From the NCBI GenBank assembly GCA_022821085.1, contig JAJEEG010000002.1, positions 372,001 to 436,000 of the forward strand: DNA of 64,000 nucleotides, read 5' to 3'. The notes beneath the pieces are model-generated. The model did no database searches, had not been told where the DNA came from, and saw only the letters and a program-made list of their open reading frames with translations. A program made the translations under genes and the position numbers. The DNA comes from Candidatus Latescibacterota bacterium (lineage in GTDB: Bacteria; JAAXHH01). This document shows positions 54,183 through 64,000 of the stretch, one piece after another; the first letter of the stretch is position 1; each line of letters starts with the position of its first letter.

Positions 54183-54210
54183 GCACGCGGGGCAAGGGGA
54201 CGCGGGATCT

Positions 54211-55065
54211 ATGGAATTGGGCATCGTGCTGTCGCGTATCAGGAAGGACGAGAAGCGGTTGATCGCCGAGGCGGGCCGCCGCGGAATCGACGTGAAGACG
54301 ATCGACAACACGCGGCTGGTCTTCGAACTCGAACGGCGCCACATGGACCTGGACGTGGTCCTGGAGCGCTGTATCGATCACCATCGCGCCGTATACGCGC
54401 TGACCGTCTTCGACCACTGGGGCATTCCGACGGTGAACCGCCAATCGGTGGTGGAGACCTACGGCAACCGGCTGCTGACGACCCTGGCCCTGCGGAAGCA
54501 CGGGGTGCCGGTACCGGAAGTGCGCGTGGCATATACGCCGGCCTCCGCACTGGAAGCCATGGAGGACATGGGGTACCCGGTCGTCCTCCGGCCCGTGGAG
54601 GGTCCCGAGGGCCAGCTCGTTTCCCGTATCGGGGACAAGTATACGGCGGCGACGGTCCTGGAGCACAAGCGCATCCTCGGCGCCTATCACCACTCCATTT
54701 TCTTCATGCAAAAGCACATCGATACGCCCGGACACGACATCAGGGCCTACGTGGTCGGCGACGAGACGGTGGCCGCCGTATCGGTGCTGACCCACCACTG
54801 GATCGGGACGATCACCGCCGGCGGCCTGATGAAGCAGGAGCCCGTTACGGAGGAACTGAACGACCTGGCGGTGGGCGCCGTCCGTGCGATCGGCGGCGGT
54901 ATCGCGGTGGTGGACATGGTCCGAACGAAGGATGCCTGGTTCGTGCAGGAGATGGGCCCGCCGTCCGGGCTTTCGGACGCTTCGGACGCCACGGGAGTCA
55001 ACATACCGGGGAAGATCATGGACTACGTGGCGAACGCGGTGGCGCAGGGGGGACGAAACTCGTGA
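54211..55065 (+). CDS. LysX-like ATP-grasp protein, degenerate active site
   Basis: The 284-residue product aligns along its full length with LysX, the ligase that joins LysW to alpha-aminoadipate. However, most ligand residues seen in the next gene are changed: GNK to [14 protein letters not shown] to [23 protein letters not shown] to [21 protein letters not shown] to WIGTITAGG, and the metal-binding NEVNYTMEF to QEMGPPSGL. It may be an inactive regulatory partner of the true LysX or an enzyme with another substrate. I chose the ATG at 54211, ten bases after AGGGGA; an earlier ATG lies inside the terminator. Confidence 0.8.
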   Translation: MELGIVLSRIRKDEKRLIAEAGRRGIDVKTIDNTRLVFELERRHMDLDVVLERCIDHHRAVYALTVFDHWGIPTVNRQSVVETYGNRLLTTLALRKHGVPVPEVRVAYTPASALEAMEDMGYPVVLRPVEGPEGQLVSRIGDKYTAATVLEHKRILGAYHHSIFFMQKHIDTPGHDIRAYVVGDETVAAVSVLTHHWIGTITAGGLMKQEPVTEELNDLAVGAVRAIGGGIAVVDMVRTKDAWFVQEMGPPSGLSDASDATGVNIPGKIMDYVANAVAQGGRNS

Positions 55066-55901
55066 AGATCGGCATGCTGCTGTCCATCGTTTCCACGGAG
55101 CAGAAGATGCTCTTCGAGGCCGCCGCGAAGCGGGGCATCGTCTTCGACCGGCTGGACGACCGGCGCATCGTCTTCGACCTGGAAAACCACCGGTACGACC
55201 ACGACGTCATCCTCGAGCGGTGCATCAACCACTCCAGGGCCCTCAACTCGCTGAAGATGCTCAACGCCGGCGGCATCCGAACCGTCAACTCCTACGAGGT
55301 CGCCCGCGTGTGCGGGAACAAGTTCCTGACGACCATGGCGTTGGTGGACCATGGAGTGCCGACGCCGAAGGCCCGTGTCGCGTTCACGGCCGAGTCGGCG
55401 CTGGAGGAAATGGAATCCATGGGCTATCCCGTCGTGCTCAAGCCGCCCATCGGTTCGTGGGGGCGCCTCATCGCGCGGGTCAACGACCGTCATGCCGCGG
55501 AAGCGGTGCTCGAGCACAAGGAGACGCTGGGTTCCTACCAGCATTCGGTGATCTACATGCAGGAGTACGTCGAAAAACCCGGGCGGGACATCCGATCCTT
55601 CGTGGTAGACGGCGAGACCATCTGCGCCGTCTACCGGTACTCGGACCATTGGAAAACCAATACCGCCCTGGGCGGCACGACGGCCGACTGTCCCGTGGAG
55701 GGAGACGTGGGCACGCTTTCCGCCCGCGCGGCGGAAGCGGTGGGCGGCGGCGTGGTGGCCGTCGACCTGCTGGAATCGCCGGACGGTATCCTGGTCAACG
55801 AGGTCAACTACACCATGGAATTCCGGAACAGCATCAAGCCGACGGGGGTGGACATTCCCGGCCGAATCATCGACTATCTGGTAAAGGTGGCCCAATCATG
55901 A
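55062..55901 (+). CDS. lysX: Alpha-aminoadipate-LysW ligase
   Basis: LysX uses ATP to couple alpha-aminoadipate to the C-terminal Glu of LysW, the first carrier-bound step. The 279-residue ATP-grasp protein keeps all family residues: [55 protein letters not shown] and the metal-binding [12 protein letters not shown]. It starts at a GTG that overlaps the previous stop (GTGA) and ends by overlapping lysY (ATGA), so the trio is translationally coupled. An ArgX-like glutamate specificity cannot be excluded from sequence alone, but the separate argJ argues for lysine. Confidence 0.88.
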   Translation: MKIGMLLSIVSTEQKMLFEAAAKRGIVFDRLDDRRIVFDLENHRYDHDVILERCINHSRALNSLKMLNAGGIRTVNSYEVARVCGNKFLTTMALVDHGVPTPKARVAFTAESALEEMESMGYPVVLKPPIGSWGRLIARVNDRHAAEAVLEHKETLGSYQHSVIYMQEYVEKPGRDIRSFVVDGETICAVYRYSDHWKTNTALGGTTADCPVEGDVGTLSARAAEAVGGGVVAVDLLESPDGILVNEVNYTMEFRNSIKPTGVDIPGRIIDYLVKVAQS

Positions 55902-56941
55902 TCAAGGTGTCTATCGCCGGCGCTTCCGGATACGGCGGAGGGGAACTGCTCCGCCTGCTCCTGTTCCACCCGGAAATCGAAATCGCACAGGTGACGTCGG
56001 AATCGCTCGCCGGCAAGCCCGTCGGCCGGTCCCATCCAAACCTGCGGCGGGTCACGGACCTCAAGTTCAGCGCCATGGCCGACCTCGAGCCCTGCGACGT
56101 CCTGTGCCTGTGCCTGCCCCACGGGGAGGCGATGAAGAACTGGGACGCCTTTTCCGGCCTGTCGGCCCGCGTCATCGACCTGAGCGCGGACTTCCGGCTG
56201 CGCGATCCGGCGGACTATCCGGCCTGGTACGGACATGCCCATGCCCATCCCGATGTCCTCGGCCGGTTCGTGTACGGCCTGGCCGAGCTCTACCGGGACG
56301 AGATCCGGGACGCCGAATGCGTCGCGTGCACCGGGTGCCTGGCCGCCACGGCGATCCTGTCGCTGGCGCCCCTCGTCAGGGCCGGCGCCGTCGACCCCTC
56401 CCGGCTGTTCATGGAGGGGAAGATCGGTTCCTCCGCGGCGGGAAACCGGGCCGACCGGTCCACCCACCACCCGGACCGAAGCGGGGCCGTGCGTTCCTTC
56501 AAGCCCACGGGACATCGCCACACGGCGGAGATCGTGCAGGAACTTACCTTCGGTGGGCAGATGCCGGAGGTCCATTTCTCGGCGACGGCCATCGAGCTGG
56601 TGCGCGGCATCCTCATGACGACCCATGCTTTCGTGAACGACGGCCTGACCGAAAGAGACCTCTGGGGCATCTACCGGGAGGCCTATGGCCGGGAACCCTT
56701 CATCCGCATCATCAAGGAACGCCAGGGCGTGTTCCGGTATCCCGACCCGAAGTTTCTCGCGGGCACCAACTTCTGCGACATCGGGTTCGAGCGCGACGAT
56801 CACAGCGACCGGGTCGTGGTCATGGGTGCGCTGGACAACCTGGTCAAGGGCGCGGCCGGACAGGCCGTGCAGGCCCTCAACATCATGCATGGGTGGGACG
56901 AGCGGACGGGGCTGGAATTCCCGGGCCTACACCCGGTCTAG
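55898..56941 (+). CDS. lysY: LysW-aminoadipyl phosphate reductase (ArgC/LysY family)
   Basis: LysY reduces the LysW-bound aminoadipyl phosphate to the semialdehyde with NADPH. The 347-residue protein starts with the nucleotide-binding [22 protein letters not shown] and has the catalytic cysteine in [29 protein letters not shown] and [18 protein letters not shown] near the end are family signatures. The ATG at 55898 overlaps the lysX stop by 4 bp. It is an ArgC homologue; context makes the LysW-linked role the likely one. Confidence 0.9.
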   Translation: MIKVSIAGASGYGGGELLRLLLFHPEIEIAQVTSESLAGKPVGRSHPNLRRVTDLKFSAMADLEPCDVLCLCLPHGEAMKNWDAFSGLSARVIDLSADFRLRDPADYPAWYGHAHAHPDVLGRFVYGLAELYRDEIRDAECVACTGCLAATAILSLAPLVRAGAVDPSRLFMEGKIGSSAAGNRADRSTHHPDRSGAVRSFKPTGHRHTAEIVQELTFGGQMPEVHFSATAIELVRGILMTTHAFVNDGLTERDLWGIYREAYGREPFIRIIKERQGVFRYPDPKFLAGTNFCDIGFERDDHSDRVVVMGALDNLVKGAAGQAVQALNIMHGWDERTGLEFPGLHPV

Positions 56942-56961
56942 CACCCGGTACAGGACGCATT

Positions 56962-58223
<1,262 letters not shown>

Positions 58224-58227
<4 letters not shown>

Positions 58228-59021
58228 TCGTGGTGAAGACGGGCGGAAGCCGGGGCATCAACCTGGATTACGTCCTGGAAGACATCGCCCGGCAGACCGA
58301 ACAACTGGTGCTGGTGCACGGCGCGTCCGACGAGTTGAACCGGATATCCGAGCAACTGGGCAAGCCGCCCCGCATGGTCACGTCGCCGTCGGGATACACG
58401 AGCCGGGTCACCGATCAGGAAACCCTGGACATCTTCACCATGGTGTACTGCGGTAAGCGCAATACCCGCATCGTCGAGAAACTGCAGCAATTGGGCGTCA
58501 ACGCCGTCGGCCTGAGCGGCGTGGACGGACGGCTGCTCGAAGGCCGCCGGAAGCCCAATATCCGCATCGTGGAGGACGGCCGGACGAAGATCCTGCGGGA
58601 CGACTACACCGGCCGGATCGAACGGGCGAACGTGTCGCTCCTGACTACGCTCCTCGACCAGGGTTACCTGCCCGTCATCAGTCCCCCCGCCATCAGCTAC
58701 GAAGGCGAGGTGATCAACATTGACGGGGACCGCGCGGCCGCGGTGATCGCCGACGCCCTCGGCGCGGAACGGCTGGTCATCCTCTCCAACACGCCGGGAT
58801 TCCTGGAGGATGCGGACGACGAGAATACGCTGATCCCCCGGATATCCCGGGACGGAATCGACGAAGCGATCGCGACCCATGCCCGGGACCGCATGAAGAA
58901 GAAGCTGCTCGGCGCGAAGGAGGCGCTGGAGGTCGGCGTGGCCCAGGTGATCCTGGGGGACGGCAGGATACCCGAACCGGTCACGGCGGCCCTGCGGGGC
59001 GCGGGCACGGTGATCGGATAG
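58224..59021 (+). CDS. lysZ: LysW-aminoadipate kinase (ArgB/LysZ family)
   Basis: LysZ phosphorylates the side-chain carboxylate of LysW-bound aminoadipate. The 265-residue amino-acid kinase has VVKTGGSRGINLDYVL at the ATP site, LVLVHGASDELNRIS, and the C-terminal VINIDGDRAAAVIADALGAERLVILSNTPGFL. Its ATG overlaps the hisS stop (ATGA). The last codons and the stop lie at the start of a 33-bp tandem repeat. Confidence 0.9.
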
Positions 59022-59099
59022 CGGCCGCCGGGCGCGTGCGGGATGCTCGGGTAGCGGCCGCGGGGCGCGTGCGGGATGATCGGGTAGCGGCCGCCGGGC
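59011..59099. repeat. 33-bp GC-rich tandem repeat (about 2.7 copies)
   Basis: The block TAGCGGCCGC or a one-base variant recurs at 59019, 59052 and 59085, an exact 33-bp period, with GGGCGCGTGCGGGATG between copies. It begins in the last lysZ codons, includes the lysZ stop and fills most of the lysZ-lysJ gap. The origin of the array is unknown; slippage is likely. Confidence 0.85.
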
Positions 59100-59155
59100 A
59101 GGAACAGGTCGCGGCAAGGCGGATGAACCGGAATGGCAGATTGGAGCAAGGGCAA

Positions 59156-60325
59156 ATGACAGACTACCAGACCATGGAAAACCAGGCGTCGATGGGTATT
59201 CTGCCCAAGCGGGACGTGGTGATCGTCCGGGGCAGCGGCGCGCGCCTCTGGGACAGTACCGGCAAGGAATACATCGATTGCATCGGCGGGATCGGCACGG
59301 CCAACGTAGGCCACTGCCATCCAACCGTGACGGAAGCGGTCGCGCGTCAGGCGGAGCGGCTCGTGATCTGTCCGGACACCTTCTACAACGACCTCCGGGC
59401 GGAACTGGGCACGGCCCTGACCCGGGTCGCCCCGGAAGGGCTGGACCGGCTCTTCCTGTGCAATTCAGGTACGGAAGCGGTGGAGGCGGCGTTTAAGTTC
59501 GCCCGCGTCGCTACCGGACGGACGGGCATCATCGCGGCCCAGCGCGGATTTCACGGACGCACCTTCGGGGCCCTGAGCGCGACCTGGAATCCCAAGTACC
59601 GCGCCCCCTTTGAACCTCTCGTACCCGGTTTCACCCACGTGAAATACAACGATGTCTCCGCCATGGAGGAATCCATCGACGACGAGACGGCCGGGGTGAT
59701 CCTGGAAGTGGTGCAGGGCGAGGGCGGCGTCCGCATCGGCGACGGCGCGTATCTGAACCGCGTGGAAGCCCTGTGCCGGGAACGAGGCGCCCTGTTCATC
59801 GTGGACGAAGTGCAGACCGGGTTCGGGAGGACAGGCGCCCTGTTCGCCTGCGAGCACCATGGCCTGCAGCCGGACATGCTCTGCCTGGCCAAGGCGATGG
59901 CCGGCGGCCTGCCCGTGGGCGCGACGCTTTGCGCCGAAACGGTCCGGGGCGTCCCCGCCATGTCCCACGGCAACACTTTCGGCGGCGGCCCGGTAATCTG
60001 CGCGGCCGGCCTGGCCACGCTTCGCGTGCTGGAGGAGGAAGGACTCGTCGAGAACGCACGGAAGAACGGCGCGTATTTTCGGGATGCCCTCGCGGCGCTG
60101 GACGCGCCCTTTGTCCGGGAGATCAGGGGCATGGGCCTGATCATCGGCGTCGAAATGAAGGGACGGGTCACGCCCATTCTCCGCGGTCTTATGGAGCGAG
60201 GCGTAATGGCGCTGCCCGCGGGCAACACGGTATTGCGCTTCCTTCCGCCCCTGTCGATTTCCAGGGAGGAGATTGACCAGGTCGTAGAGACCGTAGACGC
60301 GGTGCTTGGATCGTTGGAGGCTTAA
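59156..60325 (+). CDS. lysJ: LysW-aminoadipate semialdehyde aminotransferase
   Basis: LysJ transfers an amino group from glutamate to the LysW-bound semialdehyde, giving LysW-lysine. The 389-residue class III PLP enzyme shows IGGIGTANVGHCHP, CNSGTEAVEAAFKFAR, DEVQTGFGRTGALF and the PLP lysine in LCLAKAMAGGLPVGA. I chose the ATG at 59156, where GGAGCAAGG lies upstream, rather than starts further left that would read through the tandem repeat. The stop touches the lysK start. Confidence 0.9.
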   Translation: MTDYQTMENQASMGILPKRDVVIVRGSGARLWDSTGKEYIDCIGGIGTANVGHCHPTVTEAVARQAERLVICPDTFYNDLRAELGTALTRVAPEGLDRLFLCNSGTEAVEAAFKFARVATGRTGIIAAQRGFHGRTFGALSATWNPKYRAPFEPLVPGFTHVKYNDVSAMEESIDDETAGVILEVVQGEGGVRIGDGAYLNRVEALCRERGALFIVDEVQTGFGRTGALFACEHHGLQPDMLCLAKAMAGGLPVGATLCAETVRGVPAMSHGNTFGGGPVICAAGLATLRVLEEEGLVENARKNGAYFRDALAALDAPFVREIRGMGLIIGVEMKGRVTPILRGLMERGVMALPAGNTVLRFLPPLSISREEIDQVVETVDAVLGSLEA

Positions 60326-61378
60326 ATGAGTCGCGACCGCGACGACGTCGCGCTGCTGCGGGGCCTGGTCGAGCGTTACAGTCCTTCCACCCAGGAGGGC
60401 GAGGCCGTCTCCTTCCTGGTGGACGCCATGGACCGGAGAGGGATCCGCGCCTACGTGGACGAGGCCGGGAACGCGGTGGGCGAACTCGGCTCCGGCGAAC
60501 CGCACATCGCCATGGTCGGGCATATCGACACGGTACCCGGCATCGTTCCCATCCGGGAGGAATCGGGCAGGCTTTACGGCCGCGGTACGGTAGACGCCAA
60601 GGGTCCCCTGGCGGCCTTCGCGGCCGCCGCGAGCCGGCTCACGGAAACCACCGGCGGGCGGATCACCGTCGTCGGCGCCGTGGAGGAGGAGTGCCCCACC
60701 TCGAAGGGCGCCCGCCACCTGGTGGACCGCATGCGGCCCGACTGCGTGTTCATCGGCGAACCGAGCGGCTGGGACAGCGTCACCATAGGGTACAAGGGCC
60801 ACGTGGGATTCGACTACCGCCTCGAGCAGCCCAACGCCCATCACGCGGGCGACCACAAGCGCGCCGCCGAAAGGGCGATCGACCTGTACAACGAAATGCA
60901 AGCGCGCGTCGCCGGCCAGGTCACGGAAAGCGAATTCGAGTCTCCCCGGCTCGAGTTGAGACGATTCAATACCAGCGACGAGGGATTGACCGAGGGCGTC
61001 GAAGCTTACTTTTCGGTGCGCGTGCCGCCCGGTTACGACCTGGACGGCCTGATCGGCTTCGTGAAGGCACAGGCGGGCCCGGCGGAAATCGAATGTGACC
61101 AGCGCCTGCCGGGTGTAGTCGCTTCGAAGAACACGGCGCTGATCCGGGCCCTGTTGCGGGGCATCCGCCAGGAAGGCGGCCGGCCGACCTTCAAGAAGAA
61201 GACGGGCACGTCCGACATGTGCATCGTCGGACCGGCCTGGGATTGCCCGATCGCGGCCTACGGACCCGGCGACTCCAGCCTGGACCATACCCCGGACGAG
61301 CACATCGTCCTGGACGAGTACCTGTGCTCCGTCGAAGTGCTGACGACCGCGCTGAAGCAGCTGACCTCAGCCGCTTGA
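60326..61378 (+). CDS. lysK: LysW-lysine hydrolase (M20 family)
   Basis: LysK releases free lysine from the LysW carrier, ending the pathway. The 350-residue zinc peptidase-family protein has the metal ligands in MVGHIDTVPG, GRGTVDAKGP and the catalytic and ligand glutamates in AVEEECPTSKG, followed by FIGEPSGWDSVTIGYKGHVGF. Its ATG follows the lysJ stop directly. This is the last gene of the operon; the next gene is on the opposite strand. Early steps (homocitrate synthase and others) are not in the window. Confidence 0.9.
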   Translation: MSRDRDDVALLRGLVERYSPSTQEGEAVSFLVDAMDRRGIRAYVDEAGNAVGELGSGEPHIAMVGHIDTVPGIVPIREESGRLYGRGTVDAKGPLAAFAAAASRLTETTGGRITVVGAVEEECPTSKGARHLVDRMRPDCVFIGEPSGWDSVTIGYKGHVGFDYRLEQPNAHHAGDHKRAAERAIDLYNEMQARVAGQVTESEFESPRLELRRFNTSDEGLTEGVEAYFSVRVPPGYDLDGLIGFVKAQAGPAEIECDQRLPGVVASKNTALIRALLRGIRQEGGRPTFKKKTGTSDMCIVGPAWDCPIAAYGPGDSSLDHTPDEHIVLDEYLCSVEVLTTALKQLTSAA

Positions 61379-61389
61379 TCGGCCCGGGT

Positions 61390-62181
61390 TCAGTGCGTCA
61401 TCGCGTAGATGGCGTAGTTCACGGCCAACCGGTACGCGATCACGGAATACGCGCGCGGGTACCCGGGATCGGCCGCGTGTTCCCAGCCGTCGCCCAGGTC
61501 CGCGTTCCAGTTCATCAGCACCATGAGCCGGCCGCTGTCGTCGGTTATGCCCCGCAGCCGGTGGCCGTACAACGCGCCGTCCCGCTCGTAGTTGCCCGGT
61601 CTCCACAGGGCCGCGGTACCGGGCACCAGGGGATACTCGTCGAAATCGTAGTAGCAGTGGAATATCGCGTGGCCGGCGGGGACCTCAGCGATGTCCCGTT
61701 CGGGGAACACCCGCTTCATCTGCGATTCCCAGACCGCCCACTGGCGCGAACCGTGGAAATCGTCCACCATCAGGAACCCGCCGCGCAGCAGGTACTCCCG
61801 CAGGGCGTCCACTTCCTCCTGGCTGAACTGCAGGCTTCCGACTTCCAGGATATACAGGAAGGGAATGTCGAACAGATCGGGATCGGTCAGCTCCACGGCC
61901 TGGGGTTCGTTGATCTTGAGGGAGGTCGTGGCCCGCAGGGCGCGGATCACGTTGGCGTCTGCCGACGGGAAATCCACCGACCACCGCCCCCATCCCCATC
62001 CGCGGTAGAATCCGCCGGAGTTCTGGTACACGACCCGGCCGAAGGTGAAGTCATTGCGCAGAAAGAGGTCGTGGCCGGAATCTCCGCTGCCGCGGGCCGT
62101 CCAGAGCGCCACGCCGGCCAGGCAGGCCAGGCTGACCGCAAGGGCTGTTCCGATGCATTTCGAAAAGTGCGCGCGTCTCAT
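61390..62181 (-). CDS. DUF4159 domain protein
   Basis: The 263-residue protein has an N-terminal signal-like hydrophobic segment (about residues 11-27) and then a DUF4159 domain: YILEVGSLQFSQEEVDALREYLLRGGFLMVDDFHGSRQW and HAIFHCYYDFDEYPLVPG are typical. Function is unknown, but such proteins regularly occur beside MoxR ATPases and VWA proteins, as here. It is the downstream end of that minus-strand set, 31 bp after the VWA gene. Confidence 0.8.
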   Translation of the reverse strand: MRRAHFSKCIGTALAVSLACLAGVALWTARGSGDSGHDLFLRNDFTFGRVVYQNSGGFYRGWGWGRWSVDFPSADANVIRALRATTSLKINEPQAVELTDPDLFDIPFLYILEVGSLQFSQEEVDALREYLLRGGFLMVDDFHGSRQWAVWESQMKRVFPERDIAEVPAGHAIFHCYYDFDEYPLVPGTAALWRPGNYERDGALYGHRLRGITDDSGRLMVLMNWNADLGDGWEHAADPGYPRAYSVIAYRLAVNYAIYAMTH

Positions 62182-62212
62182 TTTAAATCCGATCGAGGTC
62201 GATGATCAACCG

Positions 62213-63448
62213 TCACGCCCTGAGGATCAGTTCGCCGACATCCTGGAGCTGGGCCAGGTTCCGGCATTCCAGCACGTGATCGCAGTGCGGGCTGTACCTG
62301 GACATGACGGAATCGTCGGTGTCCCAGTATTGTACGGGCTCGGGGTTCAGCCAGATCGTCTGGTGGACCCTACCCTTGATTTCGCCAAGTACCCAGTCCT
62401 GGGGATCGAACCAGTTGGTCCGCGCGTCGCCCAGGATGACGAGCACCGTGTCCCGTGAGAGGGTCAGCAGGTGTTCGTCGTGGAACTGGTAGAAGGCCCT
62501 GCCGAAATCACTCAGGCCGAAGAAATTCAGCGCGTGATCGTCCTTCATGTGCTCGACGATCTCTTCGAAGGGCCTGCGGTCGAACTCGTCCGTCACCTCG
62601 TTGATCCGGTCCACGAAGAGGAAGCTCCGGGCCCGGCTGAACTGGTTCTGCATTTCGTGGACCAGTTTGATGAAGAACCGGGCGACCTCCCAGACCGATC
62701 CCGACACGTCGCAAAGCACGACCAGTTCGTTCTTCTTGATCTTGCGGTGCCTGTAGATGATGTGAAAGGGCAGGTTGCCCGTTCGGAAACTCCGCTGGAT
62801 CGTCTTCTTGATGTCCACCCGGCCGTGGCGCGACTTCCTGAAACGCAGGGACTTGCGCGTCACCAGGTTCCGGGCGAGTTCCTCCACTGCCTCGTAGAGG
62901 TTCTCGACGTCGCCCGGAGGCAGTTCCTGGTAGAGGTCGACGTCTTCGGCCTGCTGGTTCGGCTGCGTGCCGGGTTCGGTGACCGAATCGGACGCCTGTT
63001 CCCCCACCTGCACGCGGGCGAGCATCCGCTCCAGTTCGCCTTCGAGTTCCTCGGTTTCGTCGCCGTCCGCGGGGTCTCCTTCCCCGTCCCCCGCCACGGC
63101 CTCGCCCTGCTCATCCTGGAAAGGCCGGAAGTCCTGTTCTCCGTCGTCCTGCGCGTCGTCGAGGTCGGGTTGACTGTCGGGCGGCCCTTCGGTTTCCCCG
63201 TAGGGATCGTCCAGTTCCTCCCCGTCCTCGCCCACCTGGACCAGGAAGAACCGTTCGAAGGCCTCGTCGAAGGCGGGGATGTCCTCGCGGGTCTTGACCA
63301 GGGTGGCCCGCAGGGACGCCTTGAAGGCCGGCCGTTCGGTGACCTGCGCGTGCCGAAGGACTTCGGCGGCGTCCAGGGTCTCGGCCATGGATACGCGCAC
63401 GCCGGATTGCCTGAGCAGCCTGGCGAACTCAACCAGCCGCTTGATCAT
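62213..63448 (-). CDS. VWA domain protein (CoxE-like)
   Basis: This 411-residue protein has an N-terminal helical part, a long acidic Asp/Glu-rich linker (about residues 75-150) and a C-terminal von Willebrand A domain with the metal-ion site DVSGSVWEVA. The VILGDARTNW segment is typical of CoxE-like VWA proteins that team with MoxR AAA ATPases to mature or remodel other proteins. It overlaps the MoxR gene by 20 bp. The target is unknown. Confidence 0.85.
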   Translation of the reverse strand: MIKRLVEFARLLRQSGVRVSMAETLDAAEVLRHAQVTERPAFKASLRATLVKTREDIPAFDEAFERFFLVQVGEDGEELDDPYGETEGPPDSQPDLDDAQDDGEQDFRPFQDEQGEAVAGDGEGDPADGDETEELEGELERMLARVQVGEQASDSVTEPGTQPNQQAEDVDLYQELPPGDVENLYEAVEELARNLVTRKSLRFRKSRHGRVDIKKTIQRSFRTGNLPFHIIYRHRKIKKNELVVLCDVSGSVWEVARFFIKLVHEMQNQFSRARSFLFVDRINEVTDEFDRRPFEEIVEHMKDDHALNFFGLSDFGRAFYQFHDEHLLTLSRDTVLVILGDARTNWFDPQDWVLGEIKGRVHQTIWLNPEPVQYWDTDDSVMSRYSPHCDHVLECRNLAQLQDVGELILRA

Positions 63449-64000
63449 GGTAGCCGTCCCGCATGATCCGTTCGATGTCCTCCCGGTCCTTCATCAGGAC
63501 GTTCAGCGTGCTTGAAAGGATGTCGCGCGAGAGGTGCTGCGCGTTCAGGACCACCAGCGCCAGCGCCCAGTCGATCGTTTCGGCGATGCTCGGGGGCTTG
63601 CGCATGTTGAGCGTCCTGATCTTCTGGACGAACCGGACAACCTGGTTGGCCAGTTCCTCGTCGATGCCCGGGGTCTTGCGAAGGACGATCCGGACCTCCT
63701 GATCGAGGGAGGGATAGTTGATGTAAAGATACAGGCACCGGCGCCTGAGCGCCTCGGAAAGCGTCCGGTTGGCGTTGCTCGTCAGCACCACGAGGGGGCG
63801 CCGGGCCGCGGTCAGGGTGCCGAGTTCCGGGATGCTGACCTGGAAATCGCTCAGCACCTCCAGGAGGAAGCTTTCGAATTCATCGTCCGACCGGTCGATC
63901 TCATCGACCAGGAGGACGACGGGTTCCGGCGCGAGAATGGCTTCGAGCAGGGGACGCGGCAGCAGGAAGTTTCGGGAGAAGAATGCGCTGTCCTCCTGGT
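63429..64000 (-). CDS. MoxR-family AAA ATPase, C-terminal part (cut by window edge)
   Basis: About 190 codons are visible, lacking the N-terminal P-loop. The Walker B region VVLLVDEIDRSDDEFESFLLEVLSDFQV, sensor 1 PLVVLTSNANRTLSEALRRRCLYL and the C-terminal lid helices mark a MoxR ATPase, which acts as a chaperone together with a VWA partner. The gene runs off the right edge and overlaps the VWA gene. Confidence 0.88.
   Translation of the reverse strand, partial: QEDSAFFSRNFLLPRPLLEAILAPEPVVLLVDEIDRSDDEFESFLLEVLSDFQVSIPELGTLTAARRPLVVLTSNANRTLSEALRRRCLYLYINYPSLDQEVRIVLRKTPGIDEELANQVVRFVQKIRTLNMRKPPSIAETIDWALALVVLNAQHLSRDILSSTLNVLMKDREDIERIMRDGYHDQAAG

Overview
This window comes from the chromosome of a high-GC bacterium and spans its replication origin. 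The gene content (bacterial 16S-Ile-Ala-23S-5S rRNA operon, EF-G paralogue of the FusA2 type, LysW-dependent lysine synthesis, LipA, ComEC, TonB-type proteins) points to an uncultured-type Gram-negative lineage of the FCB neighbourhood, for example Latescibacterota or Gemmatimonadota. That placement is inference; a 16S search would settle it.

Layout. 0-7 kb (minus strand): start of folC (cut by the window edge), a YheC/D-like ATP-grasp protein, a PfkB sugar kinase, the two ATPases of an Opp/Dpp peptide importer without permeases, and an EF-G paralogue. 7-13.6 kb: one hypothetical gene convergent with a complete rRNA operon that has a consensus promoter, boxA-like elements and a hairpin terminator. 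13.7-15.4 kb: lipA and a redoxin. 15.4-19.6 kb: a visibly less GC-rich accessory stretch with two predicted zinc metallopeptidases and an ECF sigma factor fused to a large C-terminal domain. 19.6-27.7 kb: a redoxin-like/TonB fusion, an orphan MacB/LolD-type ATPase, two tiny membrane coiled-coil proteins, comEC and a secreted TPR metallopeptidase. 27.8-36.7 kb: carB, argJ, a secreted Xaa-Pro aminopeptidase and two tandem moeA genes.

36.9-53.7 kb is the origin region: rpmH-rnpA-yidD-yidC-mnmE-mnmG-rsmG runs leftward, and dnaA-oriC-dnaN-recF-dciA-gyrB-gyrA runs rightward. Four perfect DnaA boxes and an AT-rich stretch lie between dnaA and dnaN. Two perfect 16-bp parS palindromes flank mnmG.

53.7-61.4 kb is a complete late-stage LysW amino-carrier operon (lysW, two lysX-like genes, lysY, hisS, lysZ, lysJ, lysK) behind a near-consensus promoter. 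Its most striking element lies between lysW and the first lysX: a short reading frame very rich in Lys and His codons, a stable hairpin over its stop codon, and a strong intrinsic terminator. This has the parts of a transcription attenuator sensing lysine and histidine, which fits an operon that makes lysine and carries hisS. The first lysX copy has lost most ATP-grasp catalytic residues. 61.4-64 kb (minus strand): a DUF4159 protein, a VWA (CoxE-like) protein and a MoxR ATPase cut by the window edge.
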